NCBI RefSeq assembly: GCF_901709675.1
Contig: NC_051088.1
Span: 4,923,664 to 4,987,663 of the forward strand
DNA length: 64,000 nt
Direction of reading: 5' to 3'
Source of the DNA: Syngnathus acus
Lineage: Eukaryota; Chordata; Actinopteri; Syngnathiformes; Syngnathidae
The first letter of the stretch is position 1, and each line of letters begins with the position of its first letter. The position numbers and the translations under genes were made by a program. Below, in pieces: positions 49,901 to 60,614 of this stretch. The notes below the pieces were generated by a model that was not told where the DNA came from, did no database searches, and was given only the letters and a program-made list of their open reading frames with translations.

Positions 49901-52900
49901 AATTTCATTTTGACGCAAGTAGTGCTCTACAGGCTATTCTTGGGTTATGTCAATTACACTTGGATTTTTGTGGCACGGCTTGGTCTCTATCGCCCATGAA
50001 TAGTAGCGGTTCACTGTATTTCTTACCTTGCCACTCTTGACATTCTCCGAGCAGGTACGTATGTACATGGGCATCGCCATGACGACCTCTAGCCACGCCT
50101 GCACAGTGCCCGCCCTCCACTGAGACATAGGTGTGCCCCTGGCTAGCTCCACCTGCTGCAGGCGGTCCAACGGCTCTTCCGGGCCGTCTGGCAAGCTGAG
50201 GCTGAGGCGATTGAGGCTGGTGAGGCTCTCCGAGTCTGGGTGAGTGGGTGAATGAGGAGAGGGGGAGGGCAAGAAAATGTGGGTGTTGTGGTTGGCAGTG
50301 TGGGTGAGGGCAGAGAGTGAGTTGTGACATCACACATTCGATTTTCAAGCGCAGCGGTGGACAAATTTGGGTGCTCATAGTCCACATCAGATAACTATTA
50401 ACCACATTGGCTCATTATTAACATCTTTTGAAAACACATTAAAATGTGAATGTAGACTTATTTACAATGAAATTATGTATTAATTACTTTATGTAAAATA
50501 TATTTTACAAATATTCAACATATTAAGATGTAGTCAATTAGCCCATTATTTGAGGTAAATGGAATTAAAAAAAGATAAACAAAGAAATACATATTAATTG
50601 ACCAATTTCATGAAAAACTGTCTGAATTAACACAGCTCAAATTGCAGTACTTGTACTGTGAAAATATCAATGCTCAGTGGGCCAGATTAAAGAATGGAGC
50701 AGACATTTTGTGGCTAACAGGCCTGGTAATAACTTTCCTTCACAATACAGTTTCTGTTAATAATATTAGCCCTTTTTTGTGCACTCGTTGAAATGCAAGG
50801 ACATTTCAAACACACATTTTCAAACCCAGAATTGTTGCAGTACTGTATTGTAGTTTTGCTTTGTCTGACACTGCAGTATACAGGGTAGGTAACAAGAACT
50901 ACTTGCAAGGTGAGCTTTTTAGCAAGGGCTTCATCACTAGATGGCAATGTGGAGCCAACAATTGTCAGACGGGCAGACTCGAGACTTGGGCATCATCATG
51001 AATCATGCGCTTCCCAGTGCAAAATTAACCATTTAACCATTTAAACTAAAATGCACTTCATCCTGTTTGTGTACCTAAAATAAGCTAATCATGCAATGCT
51101 TTTCAAATTGTATGTTGGAAAACACTTTTGCTTCCTGTTGGGTACAACATTTTCACATATGCCCGTATAGGGTCAGAATAAATCAATACTTATTAGCCCA
51201 CATAGTAGAAAATCATTATGTTTTTCCTGAGCTAAGAGAGGAATTTAAATCAAAGCATTAATAAAACATGCTCTGAAGTAACTATTGCCAAAAAGCTTGT
51301 GATAAAAAGAAAAAAGGCTGTTCATTTTTAAGTATGTTTGACACAAAGTTGCATCATTTCAATCTTGACTCCTAAACTTTAAAATTCTTCATGTTCTTTG
51401 TCCCACGCATCATTTCCCACCCAGTGGATCTAGAAAGTAAGTCGTCCACATATTGTTTTACAGGCTTAATCCAAAAAGGATTTTAAAAATCTCCCCTTCA
51501 AATTCTTACCACGACATCCCATAAGGCAGACATGAAGGAAATTTGGGAGGCGCTGCAAAGAGAAATGGGCCAACCCTAACCTCTAACCCTATCCCCTAAC
51601 TCTGAACCTAACCCTAGGTTGAAAAGATGACTTTAGTTTGAAATCGTACTATGACACTTAATCAATAACACTCACCCTAAAACCTAAACCCAAACCCCTA
51701 AATCCTAAACCCCAACCCCAGAAGTACAAAAACATTTGAACAGTTGGAAGGTTTAGAGAAAGTGAAATTAAGTTCACTTGGAAAGGTTACAGTGCAGCTT
51801 AAAATGAAAACGAAATAAATGCAGCTTGAAATTTCACCTGAAATCCGAACATCTCTAACCTAGTGATGTATGTTTTCAATTTTACAATTTCTTAACTTCT
51901 CTTCACTTCTTGATTTCCTCAACGTCAATAATTGGGAAGCGATGAGAACCAGTGTAGTTAGTGCAAACGAGTTACAGTAAGTCACGTGTTTCCAGCATGG
52001 TGTCCTTTCCCTCTCAATGTCAGCTGCGATTGGACGCTCACATTTGGCGGGAGAGGAAAGGAGGCCATTTGAAAGCATCCTTAAACGCATGCACACACAA
52101 GGCATACAAGATTAGAACCATGAAGAATGATCACACACAAATATTAATACGCAGGGAAAGAGAGGACAGTCACGTAAAAATTCAACATGATTTATTTTCA
52201 TTTTAAAATACTCTTACTTCTTTAGATTTTATATCACCTCCTTGTTTCTTTGTCCTTAGTTTAACCATGCCTTTTAAATCGTCACACATACACATCTCAC
52301 GACTTTACAATTAAAGGCCGCTCTCTGCTGAACCACTGTCATTCTTAATATTCTTCAATAATATTAATTTTCCCTATTGTTGTCCCATTTACAATGAGTA
52401 AAACATTTGAGCAAAAAAAATAATTAAAAAAATAAACACAGAAATGGTCTCAAAGACTGAAATGACCTCTTGGCTTCTTCTGAAAGTTGGCAAGAGAACA
52501 AAATTAAAGCCGAAATGTTTGGTGAAATAAACAATTGGAAGTGCTTATGCATACAGTCCAATTCATAATTGATTTTATAGCTTAAGTTTTGTAGGGCGAG
52601 CTTTGTGCTGAAGGCACCCACCACCGCACACAGCCAGCACTAGTGTTGCAGGGGAAAGTGAGGTTAGATTAGGATCTAGAGATGAGATTTCCTGGGGGCG
52701 AGGCACTGCAGATTCCAGCCCGATCCAGCAAAAGAGCACTAATAACACTGGTCAACAGCAAATGTTAGTCAGAGATGGCTACATGTGTCCCTAAATGTAT
52801 TGTTGATTCAGATATTTTTCGTCTATGTATAGCTTTGCAGATTTCGGATTTTACCATGCGTCATAATTTATATAACTATGACATTTCTGAATTTGTTTTT

Positions 52901-54696
52901 TAGCTGTTGCTGCTTTTAACCCTTAATTCACGAGTATTACAAAATACATTCCTATATTATGTATTATATGGTTATTTTATTATCATTATTATTATGAAAA
53001 CTTGATATGCTAGATGATGAAAGTCCCAATGATCGTCACACACACCTGGGTGTGGTGAAATTTGTCCTCTGCATTTAACCCATCCCCGTGTGATTTTAAT
53101 CCATCCCCTGGGGGAGAGGGGAGCAGTGAGCAGCAGCGGTGCCGCGCTCGGGAATCAGTTGGTGATCTAACCCCCCAATTCCAACCCTTAATGCTGAGTG
53201 CCAAGCAGGGAGGCAATGGGTCCCATTTTTATAGTCTTTGGTATGACCCGGCCGGGGTTTGAACCCACAACCTTCCAGTCTCAGGGCGGACACTCTACCA
53301 CTAGGCCACTGAGCTGGTGTGTCAAACTCTGGCCTGCGGGCTAGATTTGGTCTGTAGTGGAATTATACTTGGCCCACGAAGACAAATTGTGCATCAACTT
53401 TGTGTCAATACTAAAATTTCAAATTGTCTTCACTTTTAAAAAATACAGATGTTTCAGACGTTTCAAGCATTTTTTTATTACCATTCATCTTTTAAAAATT
53501 TAAACAGTTCTTACTAGTCTTGGATTTCAAAACTAGTTATTAAATCAGTTTGTTGTGTGCCTATACTGTATATAATATGAGACGTTCATACATTCATTTG
53601 GGTTGAAGGTCATATTGGCCCTCCGAAGGAAACTATGGGTATGATGCGGCCCACGACAAAAATTAGTTTGACACCCCTGTGCTAGAAGGGGGGGAAAAAG
53701 GCAGATTCAAGATCAGTGCATAAAAATAATCGAGAATGTTTTTGCAACTGATTTGAATTTTCTTTTAAACATTTGTAGTTTTAATTATGTAAAGCACATG
53801 GAGTTACCTTATGCATTAAGTGCACTATTTAAACAGCAGAAGCTCAGTTGTTCTGATTAATCCATTTCAAAACACTGACCCAAACCACATATTTTGAAAA
53901 CTGACCTAATTTTCTATAAAAAAACAAAATCAAGTAAATACAGTTTATCAGTTCCAGACACCTTGAAATGTTAACAAAAAGCATTTCATAAAGATAAATT
54001 ATCGTTCAAAAGAATACCTATCAAATTTGAATAACAAATGAAACCGATATATGAACACTAATCATCACAGTTTAACCGACGTGACATAACATAATTTGCA
54101 TCTAATTTTCAGAAACCACATACGTATGGCATACACGAGATTCTTTTTGGAATAATTTTGGTTGACTTAACTTTCCATTAATGTTTGATTAGTCACTGTG
54201 TGTGTTTAAGAATTATTGAAGTTACAACGGCTAACAAGTTCCTGACAAGTTTGAGAGTGTGGCAGGGGTAACTGACCTCTCTTTTCTCAAAGCAGACAGT
54301 TGTTAGTTCATTTTACGGACGGTGGCGTCAGAGTCGCATGCGCTGTGGGACAGTATGTGCATGCATGGCACAATACGGCACGCATGTATGTACAAACGCT
54401 TCTATCTGAACAGATAGAAATCACATTTCCCACAATCCCTGCTAGGCCTCGTGTTGCTAGGAAACAAAATGCCTTGAGTGGACGATTCATTCCGCTTAAA
54501 GAGGCGCTTGTGTAGTTTGCCTGACTGTGGAGAGAATGGGATGGATTTGAGGAGTCTGCATGCCGCCCACAGGAAAACTGTTCTCAGGACGGGGAATGAA
54601 CCAGGCAGGCAGGACGGTAAACGTGGGTGGCGGGGACTTAAAAGGTAGTCAGGGTTACATATCAAAAATAAGAAAAGGCATTCAGGACATGGAGAC

Positions 54697-54733
<37 letters not shown>

Positions 54734-57700
54734 GTGCACATCAACTGTTGTTATTTACATGTACAGCAGTCCTTCAAGTTTGCAGTTGAGTGAAAATCAA
54801 AGTAGAGAATTGAAACTGATATTCACCATGTTGCGCACTATTTACATGAATGTACATACCGTACGTACAGGTGCAATTTGCTAGCTCACACTCGCACACC
54901 TTCACACGTGCCGTTTGTCACGGACATTAAAACCTAGCGCCATCCTCCGATCATTTCCACAGAGGCTCTGCGTGGCCTTTACCAGTCGGCGTCCTCCTCT
55001 ATGTAATAATCGGGTGTTGCAGTACCATCAAACAGACCCGGGTCCAGGGACTTGCGTTGTTTTCGGGTGAAGACTCGCGACAAAGAGCCCAGGCCCATTT
55101 TGTCCTTCTTCTTCTTACATTTGGCCACCTCCAGATCTTCTAGAGACTGAAGGACAAACAAAAGGAGGCGGCACAAAAGATGCGTGATAAATGCCTGGAT
55201 ACAAGAAGTGTGGGTGACATTTGTCATGCTGCCAGCCGAGCACACACAAACGCAGCAAGAATGTCACTTTGATATGCCGAGCATGTAATGGGGAAGCAGT
55301 ATATCTTCAGTTTACATTTTCCAACCTTTAGTGAGCCAATTAAGGCACAGGATTTACATAAAAAAAAATCTCACGGCACAGCACCAAACAAAGATGTCAC
55401 AAATAAATCACACTGGTTGTCCAGAAAAATGGGCTCATGTGTTGCCATTACTCCTATTTTTTTATTTTGGTTGCAGTGCTTAACTTTTGTAGGGAGAAAA
55501 ATTTCATTAAGTGCTACTGGAAGTACAAAAACATTTTAAAAACTTTGGAGCACAATTTCCGAGGCATCCACCAATGCAACGCACCACCGCTCACATCAGA
55601 GATAACTCCGAAGCCCAAAATGGTTACCTCGCAAAGCCAACAACAGTCAAGAAGTTGAAAGAAGTAATTGGAACACGGCGATATTTCACAATGTTGTTGA
55701 ATCCGTTGGTTCGTGTTATCAGCGTCGTAAAATAGTGGAAACCAGTGTGCAAATCAACGAATATGCTGGAATGAGTAAAGGAACGCCACTCATGTTTTCT
55801 TATATGCCACTTTTATACTTTTGTCCCAATCCTTATATCTGATGTGGAAATTAATTTTTTGTTCTACTATTAGCATAATCCTCACTGACATTGAGCAGAT
55901 ACAGTTAAATAAATGAAATAATAATGTGTTGAATTGTTTGTATCTGCTGAATAAAGAAATTCAAATAGTAATTTGGATTTAAGGACATGAGCGATTTCAT
56001 CTTTTGTCTTCGTTTTTGTCAGGTTCTGTTAAAAAAGTTGGATGAACTCTGTATTTCAAGGCAAGGATAAAATTTCGATGTTGCGGTGTTAGCGAGCATC
56101 TCTTACATTGCAGAGTGAGTGTGTCCGATGACGTGGAGAGTTGATGTCACTAGGTGTGGACGACCTGTCTCCCTCCGCAGCCGAGGCATCGGAGATGACG
56201 GAGGGCTGACGCGAGTGGCACGGGCTCAACCTCACAGCAGCCACTAAATGGGATGAGAGTGGCAGGGGGGATTGGGGGATGAAAGCTTGATTTTTTTTTT
56301 TCTTTTTCTAAAGAGAGAGCTTTGGCACTGAATGCAACAACTGGGAAAATAGGATTCTTGTGACATTCTTTGGAGTCACAAATAAACATAATACCAAATC
56401 AAAAGCCTGAAATTACATGCAATCATGTGCAGTTGCCAAGCAACAGTGAGTGAGCATGTACCAGTGAGACTGCTACGTACACATCAACTGATTTTACGGC
56501 CATTTCCTTTTTTTCTGCTTGTGTGTTGACTCAGTTTGCATTACCTTATCAATTTGAACAGCATGAATCACAACAACTGCACACGTTATGAAGTTAAATG
56601 ACTAAAGACTGTTTTGTAGATGCCTAGAATGCAATCAAAGACGAGTCGAAGAAGATTAATCGAGGATATTTTCTTGTCTAGAAACATTAGTATGTAACGC
56701 CACCACGCGCTGCGAGCGCCAACTTCAAAATAAAAGACTACCAAGGTATTGATGTCAAAGTATTACTGTATTTAGGCCTTTATTTTGCCTCAGCAGCGCA
56801 TTGCCGTTATGCAAAGTATGAAGTGTGTTTTTGTGGCTGGCTTGACTCAAAACTACTCAAGCACTTGTTTCACTTCAATCCTTTTGTCAATATTTTGTAT
56901 AACTCAATAAGAAATAGAAACATGTTAATGTTTACATTGGGGATAAATCAGGTGGCCACCACATTTGGTTTGGTTCTGTCGATCTGCGGCTTTTTATAGC
57001 GATGTATAAACAACTGGAAGGTGCAAGATAAAGTAGGTGAGCCCGCTGCTTCTTCCAAAAAGCGCATGGAATGATGGCTAACAGCACGCCCACAAGAACA
57101 CACATCATAATCGGGTGCATGCCGGCCAGTCACTGAAGCTACTTCTACCTTGTCTGTCGGTGGGATGGCCCGTGTGCACGTAGAGGGTCTGCTGACTCTG
57201 TCTGATGGCAGCAGTGAGGGGAAGGTCAGCTTGCATCACCCACTCCTGGTTGTTACCGTTGACAACCGGCTCTGTTGGCATTGCCAGGGAGTGACGTTTA
57301 GGCACATCCTTGGTAAGGGTGGCTAGTGACTGTTTGGCCTTGGGAGAAGTGAAGAGAGACAAATAGACACATTTAGGGGGATTTACTGCGTGCTTACCGC
57401 CCATACAGGTATGAACTGTGCATTCTCCAATGGAACGAGATTACGATGTCATTGTTGGCTATTAGGATCGGTGCTGATATTCAAGAGAGAGGGGGACTGA
57501 GGTCTGTGTTGTAATTGATGCCCCCCTCCCCGCGTTTAGTTATTTTTCAGTGAATAGCGAAGGATAGGATCCACAGGGGAAAAAAAAAACAGGCAAGTGT
57601 TCACACTAATCTTTTTGTGTTCAATTTATCATTCAAATATTCTAGTGAATGTGATTGTTTTATGTAGATTATTGTCATTAGCCTATGGGGAAGATATCAT

Positions 57701-59912
57701 TGAGCAGCATGAATGCCACCTAGTAACAAGCCAGGAGAAAGAATTTTGTTGATTGTCATTGCATTTGGTATGTTTCTTCATATATCAGAAACAATGTGAA
57801 TTGCCCATACTATTTAGAACAAACATTGCAACTGGAGTCTGGGAAAATCACATCTGATAAAATCGGTAAAACTGAGGACTATAATTTTCCTGTTATGCAG
57901 TATAACTAAGTGGTTGGCACTCAGTTGTCATTAACCAGCCAATACTTTGACAAGGCCCACAATACAATTGTTGCAAGTCGATTTTGTCAATGGTTTTCTA
58001 TGTTTTAACTCTAATAAGAATGTCCGCTAAATTATGCTTTAAATGTATTGTTTTGTTCCATGCAAAGCAAGGAGGGTGCAAATCACCACCACCGGCACCA
58101 CAATCATCTTTCTTGCAAACAACCACTTCATTACACCGGTCAGACAATCATCAATCACCAAGGCTGACATGCAAAACAAAACGGAATCAAACCCCTTCAT
58201 TCGTGGTCACGATACTGACGTCTCGTTCCTGAATTAGAGCTCAATCACATTCCAATCAATCACACGGGAAATCCTTGGGATCACCGCCGGTCAAATGATC
58301 GTGCTCAATTGGGGTGAGCTGGGGATTAGTCAAACACGTATCCATGACAACATTTAAGGGATCTTTTTGAGGAACAAGTGGGGGTTAAGAAAGGTTCAAG
58401 TCAAAGCTGAACAGGGCGAGGCTCCATCTTACCGCCATAACCCTCGGGGAGAAGTCCCTGTCCCCGAGCCGCTCAAACACCCGGAACTCCATTCTTTGAT
58501 TGACACTGATCTGAAGGGCGGGGGTGGAGACATGAGGCAGGGCCAAACTGCACATTTAAATGACTTCACGATTAATTTAGCATATACCTAAAATGTTATG
58601 GTCAAGAGGTGTTTTTTTTTTTAATTATGATAAAACAAAATCTATAAACCTGACTTTAGGGAGGTATCAATGAAACTAACAGGCATAATTGATAAGGGGA
58701 TTAATTGTCACTAAGAATTCAATTCTTGAAGCATGTGAGGCAAAATCGATTACATGATTTCATTACTTGGCTGAAAATAGCACTGGTGATATTGATTCAA
58801 TCCCAACTAGTTGACAGTTGAAATTAACATTCTAGCATTTAATTCAACCTTTAAAAACGATTATTGTCATATATTCTTGCAATGGAGCACGTGTCGAGAA
58901 GAGACCAACCAACATTCTAATTTAATGCAGATTGCATTGAGCGCAGATCCAGATAAAGCTGGGATTGTGGAATTGTTGCAATAAATAACCCATTAACATG
59001 TCTATAATGTTATGTCATCCTTTGTCAAGCAGGAAGAAGCCTGCTAATTAATAAAGTGATGAATAAAGACACCAATATAGAGTGCTTTGTCATTCATGCA
59101 TTGAAATGGTTTTTTTTCACCCCCTCCCCTTTTCCATCTCACCATTGCCAGTTCAGCCTCCAGCTCCTTGATGCGGTTTTCCTTGAGGTCCAGCTGTGCT
59201 CGCAGCATTCCCGTGTGCTCGGTGGCTTCCTTGGTCTGTCGCCGCAGGTCCCACTTCTCTCTCTCCAGCATGTCTTTCTCTTTGGCAAGAGCTTTCACCG
59301 CATCCTCGCTCTCCTGGTGGACAGCAAAAAACTGAAGTTAGTGAGTACATCTCAAAACAATAAAAAAGTGCAATTCCCTGGTAAAAACACATACTGATGA
59401 CAAGTAGCTATCCCAAGGTGCTACGCAAAATAATTGGTATGAAAATTATGATTTCTTTACAACAAATATATCTGTTTGTCTATGTATCTGTATGCCATAC
59501 TCTACGTCGTGACATGCAGAACAATTCCACTTCCACTAGATGGCAGAAGATACAATTAACCTGTGTATCCACCATTTTTTGCCTTTTAAAGAGATTAAAA
59601 TCAATGTGTTATTCTGCATTTAATAAATTGTCGTGTAATTGTCGGTCTTTCAATATTTGCTCCAAGCCAGTGTAAACAAACAGGAAAAAGAATCCATGTT
59701 TTTATGCTTAATGGGGATCAGGCTGAAGTTTCTTTGAAATAAAAAAAAAAAATGCTGATGCATATATTCTTGTACTTTTCTGTGCTGGTCGTAGTTGCGA
59801 ATAAAATCCCGGAGCTGCTCCTCTCGGCTCTCCAGTGTGGAATAAAGTTGCTGCATCTGATTCACCAGGTCTGCCTTTTCCACCTTAAGACGCTTACGGT
59901 CTGACTTCATGG
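46758..59912 (-). CDS. kazn: Kazrin, 3' twelve coding exons (5' incomplete)
   Basis: Twelve minus-strand exons join in one frame: 59912-59776, 59313-59143, 57338-57149, 56243-56107, 55146-55026, 50235-50027, 49744-49626, 49388-49157, 49067-48966, 48848-48682, 48600-48459 and 46916-46758, giving 627 residues from MKSDRKRLKVEK to the tail ANIGVTNV. All junctions are GT-AG with matching phase. Order of domains: coiled coil (residues 1 to about 105), Ser-rich linker (PSVISDASAAEGDRSSTP), a basic KCKKKKDK patch, then three SAM domains (about 289-353, 369-436 and 457-527) and a disordered tail. This is kazrin isoform E, a periplakin- and ARVCF-linked adaptor at desmosomes and adherens junctions, also tied to dynactin-dependent endosome traffic. 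Human E is about 775 residues, so the N-terminal exons lie beyond the window. Confidence 0.95.
47391..48321. mobile_element. kazn: TA-flanked DNA transposon, family member 3 (in a kazn intron)
   Basis: The left end is CCGTTTTTTTCCGTGTATAA and the right end its inverted copy, each bordered by TA. The subterminal word GGGTGCG(C/T)ATTATACATG occurs near both ends in the same orientation. No intact transposase is present; an A/T-rich middle and a captured SINE piece (48100-48167) fill the interior. It sits between the last two kazn coding exons. Confidence 0.7.
48100..48167 (+). mobile_element. Internally deleted SINE copy inside the DNA transposon
   Basis: ACCATACCAAAGACTATAAA through CATTGCCTCCCTGC and then GTGTGTGACGATCATTGGGA match two separated parts of the SINE at 53011-53314. 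The middle of the SINE (about 160 bp) is missing and an A-rich tail follows. Confidence 0.75.
48459..48600 (-). CDS. kazn: kazn exon: disordered tail
   Basis: TTTTGCAG acceptor; encodes ADGKQGVERLVLGTPPTPIR to GSLRRRAVK; donor GTGGGA. The GTPP word matches the mammalian tail. Confidence 0.88.
48682..48848 (-). CDS. kazn: kazn exon: end of third SAM domain
   Basis: TGTGCAG acceptor; encodes EFTEGVVSSGIHGAVMVLEP to RRHLEEELTNLIGLA; donor GTAAAC, phase 2. Confidence 0.94.
48966..49067 (-). CDS. kazn: kazn exon: start of third SAM domain
   Basis: CTCACCAG acceptor; encodes ALQARRVQCEHQNTDPLVW to KWLKDIDLK; donor GTGAGC. Confidence 0.93.
49157..49388 (-). CDS. kazn: kazn exon: second SAM domain
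   Basis: CTCTGCAG acceptor; encodes (G)LSKAADMDHHWVAKAWLS through GIELLHSLNFEKD; donor GTAAGT. Contains nearly the whole second SAM. Confidence 0.95.
49626..49744 (-). CDS. kazn: kazn exon: end of first SAM domain
   Basis: TTGTAG acceptor; encodes VLLGLTDEDLELGLGV to RKLRLAIEDYREAEDGR; donor GTGAGG, phase 2. Confidence 0.93.
50027..50235 (-). CDS. kazn: kazn exon: start of first SAM domain
   Basis: CACCCAG acceptor; completes Asp, then SESLTSLNRLSLSLPDG and DRLQQVELARGTPMSQW to ENVKSGK; donor GTAAGA. Confidence 0.93.
51571..51618. repeat. Degenerate telomere-like repeat
   Basis: AACCCTAACCTCTAACCCTA and following words approximate (CCCTAA)n with single-base changes and spacing errors. Confidence 0.7.
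51671..51720. repeat. Degenerate telomere-like repeat, second tract
   Basis: CACCCTAAAACCTAAACCCA followed by CCCCTAAATCCTAAACCCC variants of (CCCTAA)n, 50 bases beyond the first tract and in the same orientation. Confidence 0.65.
53011..53314 (-). mobile_element. tRNA-derived SINE, near full length
   Basis: On the minus strand it begins GCTCAGTGGCCTAGTGGTAG (A box TGGCCTAGTGG) and GGTTGTGGGTTCAAACCCC (B box), then a unique body ending TGTGACGATCATTGGGACTTT. It is distinct from the SINE family at 30648. It is not a tRNA gene because the tRNA-like head is followed by about 230 bp of SINE body. Confidence 0.8.
53314..53679. mobile_element. hAT-type MITE beside the SINE
   Basis: The right end reverse-complements to CAGGGGTGTCAAACTAA and the left end reads CTGGTGTGTCAAACT, an inverted pair. 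The interior has GGCCTGCGGGC and TGCGGCCCACGAC words typical of this abundant hAT family. It starts exactly where the SINE ends. Confidence 0.75.
54700..54731. repeat. (CA)n microsatellite
   Basis: About 16 uninterrupted CA units in a kazn intron. Confidence 0.95.
54979..55146 (-). CDS. kazn: kazn exon with alternative donor: short-isoform terminus
   Basis: CCTTCAG acceptor; encodes SLEDLEVAKCKKKKDKMG to SLDPGLFDG. In the long isoform it ends at 55026 with donor GTACTG (phase 1), joining the exon at 50235. If the donor is not used, translation continues in frame as TATPDYYIEEDADW and stops at 54979, matching the C-terminus of the short kazrin isoforms. Confidence 0.9.
   Translation of the reverse strand, partial: SLEDLEVAKCKKKKDKMGLGSLSRVFTRKQRKSLDPGLFDGTATPDYYIEEDADW
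55318..55420. mobile_element. Fragment of an hAT-type repeat
   Basis: On the minus strand, GGTGCTGTGCCGTGAGATTT and GCCTTAATTGGCTCACTAAA resemble a widespread fish hAT element; only one end is recognisable. Confidence 0.4.
56107..56243 (-). CDS. kazn: kazn exon: serine-rich linker
   Basis: ATTTAG acceptor, then (G)TG GCT GCT...; encodes VRLSPCHSRQPSVISDAS to PRHRTHSLCN, donor GTAAGA. The acceptor site is weak, but it is the only one that keeps frame. Confidence 0.88.
57149..57338 (-). CDS. kazn: kazn exon: linker after the coiled coil
   Basis: CCCAAG acceptor; encodes AKQSLATLTKDVPKRHSLAM to HTGHPTDRQ, donor GTAGAA, phase 1. Confidence 0.93.
58070..58330. promoter_or_regulatory. Candidate conserved noncoding element in a kazn intron
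   Basis: Complex repeat-free block with CAATCATC, ATCAATCACC and CTCAATCACATTCCAATC cores (PBX/homeodomain-like) and no coding frame. Composition-based only. Confidence 0.3.
59143..59313 (-). CDS. kazn: kazn exon: coiled coil
   Basis: ACCAG acceptor; encodes ESEDAVKALAKEKDMLER to RIKELEAELAM, 57 residues; donor GTGAGA. Confidence 0.95.
59776..59912 (-). CDS. kazn: kazn exon: start of the coiled coil present here
   Basis: TATCAG acceptor, then (G)CC ATG AAG...; encodes MKSDRKRLKVEKADLVNQMQ through RNYDQHRK; donor GTACAA. The two leading bases complete a codon begun in an exon outside the window, so the ATG is internal and not a start. Confidence 0.93.
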
Positions 59913-60471
59913 CTGATAGAAAGGAAAGGGAGAGAGATCACTGGTTAGCACTGTTTTGTGTGCAAGCACAGGCTCACTGGTTTTACATGAGAAAACATTT
60001 GTAGGAGCACCTCTGCAACATTACGAATTCCCAGGACTATCATTGGTCATTCTCACACACGATAAACCTGGCTCGTTAGATGCAATATTTACACTGTGTA
60101 TTTTCAAGTTCTATAGACATTGATACAAGTATGTGTTCATACATCAATGGTTTCTGAATCTGATTAATGAGTAACACTGTTATTTGAACAGAACGTCTCA
60201 AACCAGAAAACCGATTTTTATATTGATTTGTGGGCAACCTTTAATAGGCCTTCTCAAAACCATGCAAGTTTGGGAAGGAAGGAAGATGACTCAGAAAGAG
60301 ACTCAGATTTGTCAGAATCTGACCAAGAAAATGACACAATGTATCGAGGAGGCGGCCGAGCCAAGACGCCACTGTGTCACGGTCCTCCTTTGTCTCCCCT
60401 TTCTTTCAGGCAATATGGCTGCGCCCAGGGTATCTCAACAAATAGGTTCGCACGCCCGCACGCCCACACGC

Positions 60472-60614
60472 CCATCCATCCATCCGTCCGTCCGTCCATC
60501 CATCCATCCATCCATCCATCCATCCATCCATCCATCCATCCATCCATCCATCCATCCATCCATCCATCCATCCATCCATCCATCCATCCATCCATCCATC
60601 CATCCATCCATCCA
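60472..60614. repeat. (CATC)n tetranucleotide tract
   Basis: About 140 bases of CATC with a few CGTC variants at the left edge, in the kazn intron upstream of the first exon in view. It opens frames in all phases (MDGW/HPSI repeats), none of them genes. Confidence 0.95.

Larger units (their letters stand above)
50236..55025 (-). other. kazn: kazn intron with repeats
   Basis: The 4.8 kb intron between the short-isoform exon and the first SAM exon holds two telomere-like tracts, a SINE, an hAT element and a (CA)n tract. No coding exon was recognised in it. Confidence 0.7.

Noticed and set aside
49950-50405. Alternative 151-codon frame over the first SAM exon
   Set aside because: It is a shadow of the real kazn frame, which continues across neighbouring exons.
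51571-51720. A true chromosome end
   Set aside because: The telomere-like tracts are short, degenerate and lie inside a gene with exons on both sides.
53248-53314. tRNA gene on the minus strand
   Set aside because: The tRNA-like head is continuous with the SINE body and tail, so it is a SINE promoter.
59908-59910. Kazrin start codon at the ATG near 59910
   Set aside because: Two bases before it complete a codon after a good splice acceptor, and mammalian kazrin has the same methionine internally, so this ATG is not the main start.
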